Shown: positions 28,073-37,459, numbered from the stretch's first letter. The stretch: DNA of 64,000 bases from Pseudomonas libanensis (GCF_001439685.1 NZ_JYLH01000004.1:124001-188000), one strand, 5' to 3'. Translations and numbers: made by a program. The notes: a model not told the origin generated them from the sequence alone.

Positions 28073-28846
28073 TCAGCTCCGAAGCCCGCGGTATTTTTCA
28101 TTGAGCGCATAAAGAATCGCGCAGGTCTGCGCATCCAGGAACCCACAATAATCCCGTGGCCGAAAATGCATCTGGAATGCCCGGGTGCGCTGCTCAAAGG
28201 CCACGCGGTTCTGCGCGGGCTTGTAGCCATAACGCTGAAACGCCCGCTCCACTTCGACCTCCGGCGGCAAGCCGACACAAAAGCGGCGCTGGTACATCGC
28301 CCGGGTCGACTCATCAAACCAGGCCCCGATACCGGCTTCATGCAGCGCACGCCAGGGCAGTCGAGGCCCCGGGTCGCTCTTGCGCCAGTAGGCCACGTCC
28401 GAATGCCCGAGCCAGTCAGTGGGGCCCACCTGCGGATAGCGCTCCAGCAGGTCGCGAAGCAATTCAATCAGTAGGTCAATCTGTGCCGGTGCGTACTCCG
28501 GAAAGGTAAAGACCCCCGCTTCATCCCGCGCCAGGTTGACGATTTCAATGCCCACCGAGCGGCTGTTGAGGTCGGCCTTCCCCGCCCAATAGCTCACGCC
28601 TGCGTGCCAGGCGCGCTGGTCCTCGTCCACCAGGCGGAACACGCGCAACTCTTCATAACCGGCAGCGCGGTAGCTGGGTTCAGCGGGGTCGGGCAGCAGA
28701 TAGTGGGCGCTGACGCCATCTTGGGTGAGGGTGCGTAGCGAGGAAGCAAAGGGCGCAGCGGTGTAGTGCACAATCACCTGCTGCACGGATTCGCCGCGGC
28801 GGTCGTTGAAATCCCTGGCGGGGAAACTGGTGTCGATCACCAACAT
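28073..28846 (-). CDS. N-acetylmuramoyl-L-alanine amidase (AmpDh3-like)
   Basis: The 257-residue protein has an amidase_2 domain with zinc ligands in VIVHYTA (His27) and LGHSDVAYWRKSDPGP (near residues 143-158). A C-terminal region of about 75 residues has a peptidoglycan-binding-like ending. It cleaves the N-acetylmuramic acid/L-Ala bond. No signal peptide is seen, and length and layout resemble P. aeruginosa AmpDh3. ATG 28846 is preferred because AAGGA lies eight bases upstream. It is 123 bp from the divisome-unrelated sensor gene and probably independent. Confidence 0.85.
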   Translation of the reverse strand: MLVIDTSFPARDFNDRRGESVQQVIVHYTAAPFASSLRTLTQDGVSAHYLLPDPAEPSYRAAGYEELRVFRLVDEDQRAWHAGVSYWAGKADLNSRSVGIEIVNLARDEAGVFTFPEYAPAQIDLLIELLRDLLERYPQVGPTDWLGHSDVAYWRKSDPGPRLPWRALHEAGIGAWFDESTRAMYQRRFCVGLPPEVEVERAFQRYGYKPAQNRVAFEQRTRAFQMHFRPRDYCGFLDAQTCAILYALNEKYRGLRS

Positions 28847-28969
28847 AAGAACGGTCCTTTTCAATTCAGGCCGACTCATTCGGCCCGTTCAAGCGCAAAA
28901 AAATTACCGCCATCCTGACGGCTTGAGTCTCAGGCGGGCGGTAATTATTTGCCACGTGAAAAGGGCAGC

Positions 28970-30289
28970 TCAGCGCCGCAACGGCATGCCCAGGTCGACC
29001 CGCATACCGTCGGGCTGGCTGTCGAAGTGCAACGAGCAGGAGCAGCGCTGCACAATCGCCTGGACGATCGCCAAGCCCAGGCCACAGCCTTCGCTGTTGC
29101 CGTTACGCCAGAAACGCTGGGTGAGGTATTGCAGGTCTTCGCTGGAGATCTGCTTGCCATGGTCTCGCACGCGGAAAATCACTTGGTCAACACTGCTGGA
29201 CACGCTCAACTCCACCCGGGTATCGGCCGGAGTGTGGCGCAAGGCGTTGTCCAGCAAGTTGCGCAAGGCCGCGACAGCCAGGCCCACGGGCATCTCCACC
29301 GGGCTGGCGGCAAGGTCGTGGGCCAGGAACAGGTCGATGCGACGATTGTCGCCAGCGTTGGCATCCTGGATCGCCAACCTGGCGACTTCCTCGGCACTGG
29401 ATTGCAGGCCGTCGTCAAACGACAGGCTGCCCTCCACCCGCGCCAACAGCAATAACTGCTCCAGGGTGCGATGCAAGCGATCGGCGCCCTCCTCGGCGTG
29501 CGCCAGGGACTGGTCGCGGGCCGCGCCCTCGGTCATGCGCGCCACTTGCAGGTGGGTCTTGATCGCCGTCAGCGGGCTGCGCAGCTCATGGGCGGCGTCA
29601 CCGGTGAGGCGGCGCTCGCGCTCAATGGTCTTGGCGATGCGTTGCAGCAGTTGGTTCTGGGTGTCGAGCAACGGCTTGAGTTCGCTGGGCAATGGATGGA
29701 TCTGCAGCGGTTCGAGAGAATCGGCACTGCGGCGCATCAAGGCGTCACGCATGCGGTTGAGCGGCACCAGGCTTTGACCGATACCCAGCCACAACAGGCA
29801 CAGGCACCCCAGCAAGGCCACGCCGACGGGCACCGAGGCGGCGAGCAGGATCGACAGGTTCAGCGCCTCGCGCTCCACCTGGCGGTCGGCGGTGGTGATC
29901 AGCAAGTCACCCCGGGACAAGGTGAAACTGCGCCAGCCCACGCCATCGATCATCTGGTCGCGAAAACCGCTTCTGCGCGACTCCAGCCCTTCCTCCGGCG
30001 TGGTGTGGCTGCGCGCCAGGATCTCGCCGCGCAGGGAGCTGACCTGGCACGCCATGCCTCCCGGCACATTCAGCTGTTCGGTGCGCAGATGCGTAGCGGC
30101 GCTGACACTGGCCAGGCCCGGCATCTGCTCGGTCAGCCCCGCAACCATGCGCGCCGAGGCCACCAGGCGCTGGTCGAGGGAAAACATCATCTGGTTGCGC
30201 AAGTCGTTGAGCATCCAGGCGGCCGCCAGCACCCAGATCAGCACAAAAGCAGCGCCCAGCTTGAACGTCAGGCGCAGGCGCAGGCTCAT
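28970..30289 (-). CDS. Two-component sensor histidine kinase, DsbS-like
   Basis: The 439-residue membrane kinase has TM1 (about 11-28), a periplasmic domain, TM2 (about 145-170), HAMP, a HisKA H-box DAAHELRSPLTAI (His234) and a C-terminal HATPase. The periplasmic domain holds one cysteine (Cys81, in GGMACQVSS). Gene order with the adjacent dsbD-tlpA-dsbG operon matches P. aeruginosa PA2476-2480, where the DsbRS system is reported to respond to copper. The ATG overlaps the regulator stop (TGATG). The copper ligand role of Cys81 is inference. Confidence 0.85.
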   Translation of the reverse strand: MSLRLRLTFKLGAAFVLIWVLAAAWMLNDLRNQMMFSLDQRLVASARMVAGLTEQMPGLASVSAATHLRTEQLNVPGGMACQVSSLRGEILARSHTTPEEGLESRRSGFRDQMIDGVGWRSFTLSRGDLLITTADRQVEREALNLSILLAASVPVGVALLGCLCLLWLGIGQSLVPLNRMRDALMRRSADSLEPLQIHPLPSELKPLLDTQNQLLQRIAKTIERERRLTGDAAHELRSPLTAIKTHLQVARMTEGAARDQSLAHAEEGADRLHRTLEQLLLLARVEGSLSFDDGLQSSAEEVARLAIQDANAGDNRRIDLFLAHDLAASPVEMPVGLAVAALRNLLDNALRHTPADTRVELSVSSSVDQVIFRVRDHGKQISSEDLQYLTQRFWRNGNSEGCGLGLAIVQAIVQRCSCSLHFDSQPDGMRVDLGMPLRR

Positions 30290-30969
30290 CACTTGCTGTT
30301 CTCTCCAGCATCCGCCGGGCCCAGGCGGTAGCCGAGGCCGCGCACGGTCTCGACGATGCCGTTGCCCAATTTGCGCCGCAGGTGATGGATATGCACATTG
30401 AGCGCATTGCTTTCCAGTTCGTCGCTGAACCCATAGACGCTGTCCTTGAGTTGCTCGCTGGACAGCACGCGGCCCTTGTTGTGCAGCAACGCCTGCAACA
30501 GCGCCTGTTCGCGACGGGACAGGTCCACCGGCTGGCCACCCAGGAAGGTTTCACGGCTGCTGGGGTCGTAGGCCAGGCGCCCATGTTCGATCAGGTTGAC
30601 GCTGCGCCCCGCCACCCGGCGCAACAAGGTTTGCAGGCGGGCGGCGAGTTCACGCAAGTCAAAGGGCTTGAGCAGGTAGTCATCGGCACCGGCTTGCAGG
30701 CCATCGACGCGGTTGGTCACCGAGTCCCGCGCCGTGAGGATCAGCACCGGGATCTCCAGGCCCTGGCTGCGCTGTTGTTGCAGCAGCTTGAGGCCGTCTT
30801 CGTCCGGCAGGCCGAGGTCGAGCACCATGATGTCGAAGGCTGCCGCCTTGAGCATCGCCCGCGCAGCGGCGGCCGTGGCCACGCGCTCCACGGTAAAACC
30901 CTGGGCGGTGAGGCCGGCCACGATGCCGCTGGCAATCAGTTCGTCGTCTTCACAGACCAGTACGTGCAT
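30289..30969 (-). CDS. OmpR-family response regulator, DsbR-like
   Basis: The 226-residue regulator has a receiver domain (Asp51 in VLDLGLPDEDG, Lys in the KPFDLREL segment) and a winged-helix C-terminal domain. ATG 30969 has AAGGG eight bases upstream and begins MHVLVCEDDE; a longer frame to 31011 lacks such support. It is translationally coupled to the sensor gene and divergent from the dsbD operon. Direct repeats GTTAAT-N5-GTTAAT in the divergent gap are a plausible binding site. Confidence 0.9.
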   Translation of the reverse strand: MHVLVCEDDELIASGIVAGLTAQGFTVERVATAAAARAMLKAAAFDIMVLDLGLPDEDGLKLLQQQRSQGLEIPVLILTARDSVTNRVDGLQAGADDYLLKPFDLRELAARLQTLLRRVAGRSVNLIEHGRLAYDPSSRETFLGGQPVDLSRREQALLQALLHNKGRVLSSEQLKDSVYGFSDELESNALNVHIHHLRRKLGNGIVETVRGLGYRLGPADAGENSK

Positions 30970-31080
30970 GCTGAGCCCTTCGTAAAAGATGCGGGTGATT
31001 AGAAAAGGCACGGATTAAGCGCGCATTATGCCGCCAAAGTTCACAACATCGGATTATCCCTACACTCTAGAATAGCCCCC

Positions 31081-31100
31081 GGTTAATCATCGGTTAATCA
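31081..31100 (+). promoter_or_regulatory. Direct repeat GGTTAATCA x2, putative response-regulator box
   Basis: Two identical 9-mers at 31081-31089 and 31092-31100 start 11 bp apart, which is GTTAAT-N5-GTTAAT. OmpR/PmrA-type regulators typically bind such one-turn direct repeats. It lies 47 bp before dsbD in the gap divergent from the regulator gene. Confidence 0.55.
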
Positions 31101-31146
31101 ACGCCACACATTGTGTGCCTCACTTGCATCGAACTAAGGCTTGACC

Positions 31147-32874
31147 ATGCGGCATCTGTTTACCTTTCTGCTGGTGTTGTTCGCGGGATTCGCCCAGGCA
31201 GCGCCGGGCAGCCCCTTCGAAACCAAACCCGACTTCCTCCCGGTGGGCAAAGCCTTCGCCTTTACCTCCGAACGTCTTGAAAGCGGCGAAACCCAGCTGT
31301 TTTGGCAAATTGCCGACGGTTACTACCTGTACCAGCAGCGCATGAAGTTCGACGGCCTGGCCGAACAACCCGTGCTGCCCCAGGGTGAAGCCCATAGCGA
31401 CGAGTTCTTCGGCGAGCAGCAAGTGTATCGTCAGGGCCTGGAAGTGAAGATCCCGGCCGGCACCACCGGCCAGGTCAAGCTGGGCTGGCAGGGCTGTGCC
31501 GATGCCGGCCTGTGCTATCCGCCGCAGTCGATCACCGTGGACCTGGGCGGCAACCCGGCCGTCGCCGCGACCGCGCAAGCCCAGGACCAAAGCCTGGCCA
31601 GCGGCCTGCAGCAGCGCAGCCTGGGATGGAGCCTGCTGGTGTTCTTCGGCCTGGGCCTGCTGTTGGCGTTTGCGCCCTGCTCGTTGCCGATGCTGCCGAT
31701 CCTTGCCGGCCTGGTGGTGGGCAGTGGCGCCAGCCCGCGCCGTGGCTTTGCCTTGGCTGGCAGCTACGTGGTGTGCATGGCGCTGGTGTACGCCGCCCTG
31801 GGGGTAATGGCCGCGTTGCTCGGCGCCAACCTCGCGGCGCTGCTGCAAACGCCGTGGATCCTCGGCAGCTTTGCGGCGTTGTTCGTGTTGCTCGCCCTGC
31901 CGATGTTCGGCTTCTTTGAACTGCAACTGCCCGCCTTCCTGCGCGACCGCCTCGATAACGTCAGCCGCCAACAAAGCGGTGGCAGCCTGGTGGGTGCCGG
32001 TGTGCTCGGCGCATTGTCCGGCATGCTGGTGGGGCCGTGCATGACCGCGCCCCTGGCCGGCGCCCTGTTGTATATCGCCCAGAGCGGCAACGCGCTGCAC
32101 GGTGGCCTGATCCTGTTTGCCATGGGCATCGGTATCGGCATCCCGCTGTTGCTGCTGGTCACCGTGGGCAATCGCTTCCTGCCCAAGCCCGGCACCTGGA
32201 TGAACGTGCTCAAGGGCATCTTCGGCTTCCTGTTCCTGGGCACCGCCGTACTGATGATTCGCCCGGTGGTCGGCGACAGCCTGTGGATCGGCCTGTGGGG
32301 CGCCTTAGCGCTGGTGATGGCTTACTGTGGCTGGACGCTGGCTCGTGAATCCGGCCTGGGGGCCAAGGTGTTCGGCGCCGGTTCCGTGGTGCTGGGCCTG
32401 TGGGGCGCGGTGCTGGTGGTGGGGGCGGCCGGTGGCAGCGATGAGCTGTGGCAACCGTTGAAGGTCTACAGCGGCTCGCGGGTCGTCGGTGCACCCAGCG
32501 CTCACGATGCCTTCACCACGGTAAGCGACCCGACTGTACTGCAAAGCCAACTCGACAGCGCCAAGGCCCAGGGCCAGTGGGTGCTGCTGGACTACTACGC
32601 CGATTGGTGCGTGTCGTGCAAGATCATGGAAAAACAGGTGTTCGGCAAACCCGAAGTGATGGACGCGCTCAAAGACGTGCGCCTGTTGCGCCTGGACGTC
32701 ACCGCCGACAACGCCGCCAGCCGCGAGCTGCTGGGCCGCTACAAAGTGCCAGGGCCACCGAGCTTCGTGTGGATCGGCCCGGACGGTAAAGAACGCCGCG
32801 CCCAACGCATCACCGGCGAAGTAGACGCCGCCGCCTTCCTGCAACGCTGGGCCCAGACGCGGGACGCTCTCTGA
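31147..32874 (+). CDS. dsbD: Thiol:disulfide interchange protein DsbD
   Basis: The 575-residue protein has a signal peptide (about 1-19) and a periplasmic alpha domain with the cysteine pair in GCADAGLCYPP (about 117-126). About eight membrane helices carry APCSLPM and VGPCMTAP cysteines (near 178 and 298). The C-terminal thioredoxin domain has CVSCK near residue 488. It moves electrons from cytoplasmic thioredoxin to periplasmic partners, here probably the TlpA- and DsbG-like proteins encoded next. Its stop overlaps the next start (TGATG). Confidence 0.93.
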   Translation: MRHLFTFLLVLFAGFAQAAPGSPFETKPDFLPVGKAFAFTSERLESGETQLFWQIADGYYLYQQRMKFDGLAEQPVLPQGEAHSDEFFGEQQVYRQGLEVKIPAGTTGQVKLGWQGCADAGLCYPPQSITVDLGGNPAVAATAQAQDQSLASGLQQRSLGWSLLVFFGLGLLLAFAPCSLPMLPILAGLVVGSGASPRRGFALAGSYVVCMALVYAALGVMAALLGANLAALLQTPWILGSFAALFVLLALPMFGFFELQLPAFLRDRLDNVSRQQSGGSLVGAGVLGALSGMLVGPCMTAPLAGALLYIAQSGNALHGGLILFAMGIGIGIPLLLLVTVGNRFLPKPGTWMNVLKGIFGFLFLGTAVLMIRPVVGDSLWIGLWGALALVMAYCGWTLARESGLGAKVFGAGSVVLGLWGAVLVVGAAGGSDELWQPLKVYSGSRVVGAPSAHDAFTTVSDPTVLQSQLDSAKAQGQWVLLDYYADWCVSCKIMEKQVFGKPEVMDALKDVRLLRLDVTADNAASRELLGRYKVPGPPSFVWIGPDGKERRAQRITGEVDAAAFLQRWAQTRDAL

Positions 32875-33719
32875 TGCTGACCCTCACCATCGGCACCTTC
32901 GCCATCGCCCTGAATCACCTGCTGCTGATCAGCGCGCTGATTCTCGCCACCCTGGTGGGCTGGCGCGTGGCCAAGCGCGGCGGCGAAAACCCGGAGTCGG
33001 TGCTGTTCAGCCTGTTCCTGCTGGGCCTGCTCGCCGCCCGCGTCAGTTTTGTGCTGATGTATTGGAGTTATTACAGCAACGACTGGGTGGAGATGGTCGA
33101 CCTGCGTGACGGCGGCTTTCTCGCCTGGCCCGGGATTATCGTGCTGATCCTCGGCGCGCTGGCGTACGGCTGGCGTCGCCCGCCCCTGCGCAAGCCCCTC
33201 AGCGCCGGGGTGATCACCGGCCTGTTGTTCTGGGGCATGACCAGCCTGTCCCTCAGCGTCTACGAAAAAGGCACGCGTCTGCCGGACATCACCCTGCGCA
33301 ATGCCAATGGCGAGGTGGTGCAACTGGCGGACTACCAGGGCGGCCCGCTGGTGATCAACCTGTGGGCCACCTGGTGCCCGCCGTGCCGACGCGAAATGCC
33401 CGTGCTGGAAAACGCCCAACGCATGCGCCCCGACGTGACCTTCCTGTTCGTCAACCAGGCCGAAAGCATGCAAAGCGTCAGCACCTACCTGGCCACCCAA
33501 GGCCTGAACCTGGACAACGTGCTGTTCGACGCCAGCGGCCGCCTCGGCCAGGCTGTGGGTTCCATGGCGCTGCCGACCACGTTGTTCTACCAAGCCGATG
33601 GGCGCCTGATCAACAGCCACCTGGGCGAACTCTCCGAAGCCAGCCTGGCCCGCGCCATGGAACCCTTCGACAACACCCAGACAAGGAAACCGACATGCCT
33701 CGCCTCCGCCACCTGCTGA
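32874..33719 (+). CDS. Membrane-anchored TlpA-like thioredoxin with N-terminal multi-TM domain
   Basis: The 281-residue protein starts with about four membrane helices (residues 5-125). A periplasmic TlpA/ResA thioredoxin fold follows, with WATWCPPCR (Cys near 167 and 170). This is larger than a simple single-anchor TlpA, and the N-terminal part looks like a shortened Lgt-type membrane domain. It is coupled to dsbD and overlaps dsbG by 25 bp. It likely acts as a DsbD-fed periplasmic reductase (the DsbE position of DsbDEG). Confidence 0.82.
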   Translation: MLTLTIGTFAIALNHLLLISALILATLVGWRVAKRGGENPESVLFSLFLLGLLAARVSFVLMYWSYYSNDWVEMVDLRDGGFLAWPGIIVLILGALAYGWRRPPLRKPLSAGVITGLLFWGMTSLSLSVYEKGTRLPDITLRNANGEVVQLADYQGGPLVINLWATWCPPCRREMPVLENAQRMRPDVTFLFVNQAESMQSVSTYLATQGLNLDNVLFDASGRLGQAVGSMALPTTLFYQADGRLINSHLGELSEASLARAMEPFDNTQTRKPTCLASATC

Positions 33720-34456
33720 CCCTGCTGCCTTTGACGCTAGCCGCTGCGCTGGCCCAGGCCGAAGACCTGCCGGCCCCAATCAAACAGATCGAAGCCAAGG
33801 GCGCCAAGATCATCGGCAAGTTCGATGCGCCCAGCGGCCTCACTGGCTACGCCGCCCAGTACCAGAACCGGGGCATGGCCCTGTACCTGACCGCCGACGG
33901 CAAGCACGTGATCGCCGGCAACCTGTACGACGCCCAGGGCAATGACCTGAGCACCGCGCCCCTGGAAAAACTGGTGTACGCGCCGATGGCCAAGGAAGTC
34001 TGGGCCAAGATGGAAAACAGCAGCTGGATCCAGGACGGCGACAAAAACGCCCCGCGCACCGTCTACCTGTTCAGCGACCCCAACTGCCCGTACTGCAACA
34101 TGTTCTGGGAACAGGCCCGCCCGTGGGTGAAGGCCGGCAAAGTACAGTTGCGCCACATCATGGTGGGCATCATCCGCGAAGACAGCCCAGGCAAATCCGC
34201 CGCCCTGCTTGCCGCCAAAGACCCGCAAAAAGCCCTGCAAGAACACGAGGCCGCCGGCAAAGGCAGCAAGCTCAAGGCGCTGGAAAAGATCCCGGCCGAG
34301 GTCGAGGCCAAGCTCGATGCGAATATGAAGTTGATGGATGAGCTGGAGCTGTCGGCGACGCCGGCGATTTTCTATCTGGATGACAAGGGGGGGTTGCAGC
34401 AGCAGCAAGGGGCGCCTTCGCCGGATAAGTTGGTGAAAATTCTGGGACCAAAATAG
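33695..34456 (+). CDS. dsbG: Thiol:disulfide interchange/isomerase protein DsbG
   Basis: The 253-residue protein has a signal peptide (about 1-22, ending AQA), an N-terminal dimerisation domain, and a C-terminal thioredoxin fold with FSDPNCPYCNMFW (CPYC near residues 131-134) and cis-Pro in SATPAIFYL. It keeps periplasmic cysteines reduced or isomerises disulfides, with electrons from DsbD. The last 169 bp (34288-34456) recur, with about 13 differences, at 37464-37632. Confidence 0.92.
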   Translation: MPRLRHLLTLLPLTLAAALAQAEDLPAPIKQIEAKGAKIIGKFDAPSGLTGYAAQYQNRGMALYLTADGKHVIAGNLYDAQGNDLSTAPLEKLVYAPMAKEVWAKMENSSWIQDGDKNAPRTVYLFSDPNCPYCNMFWEQARPWVKAGKVQLRHIMVGIIREDSPGKSAALLAAKDPQKALQEHEAAGKGSKLKALEKIPAEVEAKLDANMKLMDELELSATPAIFYLDDKGGLQQQQGAPSPDKLVKILGPK

Positions 34457-34461
34457 GTTAC

Positions 34462-34493
34462 AAAAAGGCCTCCTGAATCGGGGGCCTTTTTTT
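34462..34493. terminator. Bidirectional rho-independent terminator
   Basis: AAAAAGGCC(TCC) and (GGG)GGCCTTTTTTT form a GC stem flanked by A- and T-runs, so it can end transcription of both dsbG and the convergent paralog gene at 34511-37270. Confidence 0.85.
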
Positions 34494-34510
34494 GACTCGG
34501 CAATGACTGA

Positions 34511-37270
34511 TCAAACCGCCTTCACGGTGATACCTGTTACGTCGTAGTCATTTATCGGGCCGATGCCCATTTCCATATTATCCAGCGAAAGTCTCAAGGA
34601 ACTTGAACTGGCCTTGAAGGTGCCTTTAAGCAGTTGCCAGGCAGTCCCCGGCCGCGTTACCTGAGTAATATCGACTCCTTGAACGACCAGTACCAACGCA
34701 GGCTTCCTACCGTTACCTTGCGCATAACTATCACGGACCCAGGCACTGAATTCGTACCATTTCCCGACTTCCAGTCCTATGAATTTTTTGAACATCTTTT
34801 CGCGCTGTGTGGCGGGGTCAGTCGTATCGGTGTATCCCCAGTCTTCCCGATAATATCCATTCGTAAAGTCCGGAGGCACTTGACCTTGCTTCAGCCGCAA
34901 ATCTCTCGAATCGGTGGCACCCAGGCCTTTTTCCCAGTTATTCCAGTCTTTTCCGGCAGGGTTGAAATCCGTGTAGTCGTAAAACGACTTATTAAACTCC
35001 AAGTGCAGGAGGGGAAACTCAATCGCGTTGGTTTCAAGGTCACCAATCTCTGCCGTGCACTTGAACACCACATCCAACGCGGTTCTATCACGCAGCTTTT
35101 CCAATTCCTGGCGCTTGATCACCCGCAATAGCCCGTCGACCATATCACTTGTGGTAATCGGCTCGTTGCGCATCACCCTAATAGTGTATGGGGAGCCATT
35201 TTCCTGCGTGCCCCGACATTCCAGCCATCCGACCTGACCTACCAGGATGAACCACCATTTTTCCACGATGATATGAACATCCCCTGTAAAGCCCCTCAGG
35301 TACAAAATACCACCCTGGGTTGCCGGTGGCGTAGCCTCTGGCACAACGGGTGTCGGCAACCGGGTCGGCACACTGATCTTCAACGCAAGCGTCCTCGACG
35401 GCGCCAGCTTACAAGCACTGGTCACCGTGTAACTGATCGGGATCGTTTTACCCGCACCCTGGATCACCGCTTCACGCGGGACCGCGAAATCGACGTAACC
35501 AGGATCGCTGTTACCCCGCTTTGGTTCCAACGGCAGGCTCGTACCGTCAGCCCTGACCCACTTGAGGTCGATCATCTGATTGGGGCCGATCCGCTCATAC
35601 GCCACTCGCACCGTCACACCGTCCCGGCCATTCCAGATGGTCAGTTGATCATCTACCGCCTCACACACCCTTGGAGGGAGCAGTATCAAAGCTTCCTGCT
35701 CGATGCTGAAAATCCGGACAGGGAACTCGATGGCAGTCTCCAGCGCACACTGGCCATCGAAGCTCGCCGCAAAATGCAATTCAAACTCACTGCAATCCGC
35801 CAGCTTTTGCAACTGGGTCCTGGAAATCGGCGTATCGACTCCACCAGCCAGCCACTGCGCCGTAAGCGGCTCATTGGTCAGCACGTCGAGCCGGTAGGGG
35901 CTGCCATCTTCCAGCGTACCGGTCACCCACATCCAGCAACATTGTTGCTCTTGCGCATAATCCCAAACAGGCACCACCCCCGTCGCGTTATCGCTGAAGG
36001 TGTTGAGGTCCAGGGTATTCCCCGTTGCCTGTTCAATGCCTGGTCTGGTCAGTTGTGGCGCAAGTACTTTGATTAAGCGATCAGGTGATTGTGGTTTTGA
36101 ATCCACCAAGTTGGGAAATTGGACGGTATAGCTCAGCGTCATCGACTTATTAAAGAAATAGGCAATCACACCCCGGGGTAACTTGATGGACGCCGGGTCC
36201 CCATCGTTCTGAATGTCCACACAGCCAAGTGACTTCGACCCATAGCCGGGCCCGCTTACAGAGAAGCAGATCTGATCACCTGCATAGGTGTCCAGCTGCG
36301 GCGCGTCAACATCTCCCCCATTTTTGGTGAGTGCCGGATTAAGGCGCCATTGATCATCGAAAAACGCAGATTGCCGCAAATGGGGCGGCTGCAAGTTTGC
36401 CAGGCCTTGATCCCCAATAAATTGAGCGGTACGACGATATTGGATATCAAGAGCATTCGCTGGGAGAAAGGTCTTCTCATCCGGATTTTCAGTGTCCTTT
36501 GGCGGTTCGGCCGCCAAGCCACTGGTAATCCAGCCAGTGTGGCAAGTGATCGCTTCCTCGATTGGCTTTTGACGCGCTAGCCAACCACGAGGAATGGAAA
36601 ACTCAAGTTTGCCTGCTTTTATATCTTCGAGCGTTAATGCATAACCATAAACCACGAGATAGGAAGCGGGTTTTCTATTGAATTGGGTCGTAATGACACT
36701 GCAGTAAATTTTATCTCCTTCTTGGGCAAGATAGGGAATCGGTATATCAACCTTTCCGTCCCCTACGTAATCGTGCATGTCGTAGATTACTGTGTTTTGG
36801 ACTATCTTTTCATGTCGCAACTTAGACGCTAACGCTTCGCTATGTTCTTCAGGGTAAAAGTTCACCGTTACGTACTTGCCCAGTGAAACAGCTGGTTTGC
36901 CGCCTACCGTTCCCTCGTAGGATATGACCAGGGTGAACCTCATCGACCTGGTCAGGTATTGCAGAGGTATCGGAATCTCTCTGGCGCCCGACACGCCGCT
37001 AGAGTCAACAATAGGTTCAAATTTTATTTCTGGTTCCTCTTCTATTTTGAACATTACGGTAATGGCCGATCTGTCCATGCGTGAATCGACAGTCAGATAT
37101 GAGCCTTTCTTCATAGCTTCCGTACTAATCGTCCCGTACTGCTCACTTGAGATGATTGGCGCAGCAACTTCCAGCGCTTGCGGCTGTGCTGTAATTGATT
37201 CAAGGCTTTGTGGCGTCAACGCGTTATCGGTACTAGATGGGCTTTCAGGAGTGGGTGTTTGCTTGGCCAT
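34511..37270 (-). CDS. Unrecognised 919-aa beta-rich repeat protein, paralog A
   Basis: I do not recognise a named family. ATG 37270 (MAKQTPTPES) has GGAG at 37280-37283. Residues 1 to about 760 align with paralog B (37730-40429) and consist of Ig-like beta modules. A repeated unit seen at about 440-510 and 675-745 has the pattern W...GT..(N/D)GSPY then (Q/E)LxKLxD. The C-terminal part (about 760-919) is unrelated to B and resembles a jelly-roll carbohydrate-binding module (GLEVGKWYEFSAWV). There is no signal peptide or membrane segment. The first third is markedly AT-richer than its neighbours. A secreted, adhesin-like or toxin-carrier role is conceivable but unproven. Confidence 0.75.
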   Translation of the reverse strand: MAKQTPTPESPSSTDNALTPQSLESITAQPQALEVAAPIISSEQYGTISTEAMKKGSYLTVDSRMDRSAITVMFKIEEEPEIKFEPIVDSSGVSGAREIPIPLQYLTRSMRFTLVISYEGTVGGKPAVSLGKYVTVNFYPEEHSEALASKLRHEKIVQNTVIYDMHDYVGDGKVDIPIPYLAQEGDKIYCSVITTQFNRKPASYLVVYGYALTLEDIKAGKLEFSIPRGWLARQKPIEEAITCHTGWITSGLAAEPPKDTENPDEKTFLPANALDIQYRRTAQFIGDQGLANLQPPHLRQSAFFDDQWRLNPALTKNGGDVDAPQLDTYAGDQICFSVSGPGYGSKSLGCVDIQNDGDPASIKLPRGVIAYFFNKSMTLSYTVQFPNLVDSKPQSPDRLIKVLAPQLTRPGIEQATGNTLDLNTFSDNATGVVPVWDYAQEQQCCWMWVTGTLEDGSPYRLDVLTNEPLTAQWLAGGVDTPISRTQLQKLADCSEFELHFAASFDGQCALETAIEFPVRIFSIEQEALILLPPRVCEAVDDQLTIWNGRDGVTVRVAYERIGPNQMIDLKWVRADGTSLPLEPKRGNSDPGYVDFAVPREAVIQGAGKTIPISYTVTSACKLAPSRTLALKISVPTRLPTPVVPEATPPATQGGILYLRGFTGDVHIIVEKWWFILVGQVGWLECRGTQENGSPYTIRVMRNEPITTSDMVDGLLRVIKRQELEKLRDRTALDVVFKCTAEIGDLETNAIEFPLLHLEFNKSFYDYTDFNPAGKDWNNWEKGLGATDSRDLRLKQGQVPPDFTNGYYREDWGYTDTTDPATQREKMFKKFIGLEVGKWYEFSAWVRDSYAQGNGRKPALVLVVQGVDITQVTRPGTAWQLLKGTFKASSSSLRLSLDNMEMGIGPINDYDVTGITVKAV

Positions 37271-37362
37271 TTTCAGAACTCCGTGTGAAGGTATGTATCC
37301 TTGAACCGCCCAGTCCGGCCAAGGAGCTCCCTCAAGTGAGTCCTATTTTTTTGCCCCCGCCT

Positions 37363-37380
37363 ACTGTCAGAATTGACAGT
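37363..37380. promoter_or_regulatory. Inverted repeat ACTGTCA-GAAT-TGACAGT upstream of paralog A
   Basis: It has 7-bp perfect arms and a 4-bp spacer and lies 93 bp upstream of the paralog A start. The same repeat with a GATT spacer lies 91 bp upstream of paralog B, and the flanking sequence (AGTAGGC, then CTCACTTG) is also partly kept. Confidence 0.55.
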
Positions 37381-37388
37381 TCTCTCTT

Positions 37389-37422
37389 AAAAAACGGCGC
37401 TACCCGACCAACGGGTAGCGCC
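37389..37422 (-). terminator. Strong terminator downstream of the pvdL 3' remnant
   Basis: On the minus strand an 11-bp stem GGCGCTACCCG/CGGGTAGCGCC with a 5-nt loop is followed by GTTTTTT. It begins 11 bp after the remnant pvdL stop codon, the place expected for pvdL's own terminator. Confidence 0.85.
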
Positions 37423-37432
37423 CATTCGTACC

Positions 37433-37459
37433 TTAAAGCCCCTCCAACTCCGCCATCGG
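37433..37459 (-). pseudogene. Remnant of pvdL 3' end
   Basis: Read on the minus strand it encodes P-MAELEGL-stop. The intact pvdL ends [13 protein letters not shown], and 17 of 18 bases match over the common core. The match is short, but the downstream terminator and the adjoining dsbG remnant support it as a duplicated end. Confidence 0.6.
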
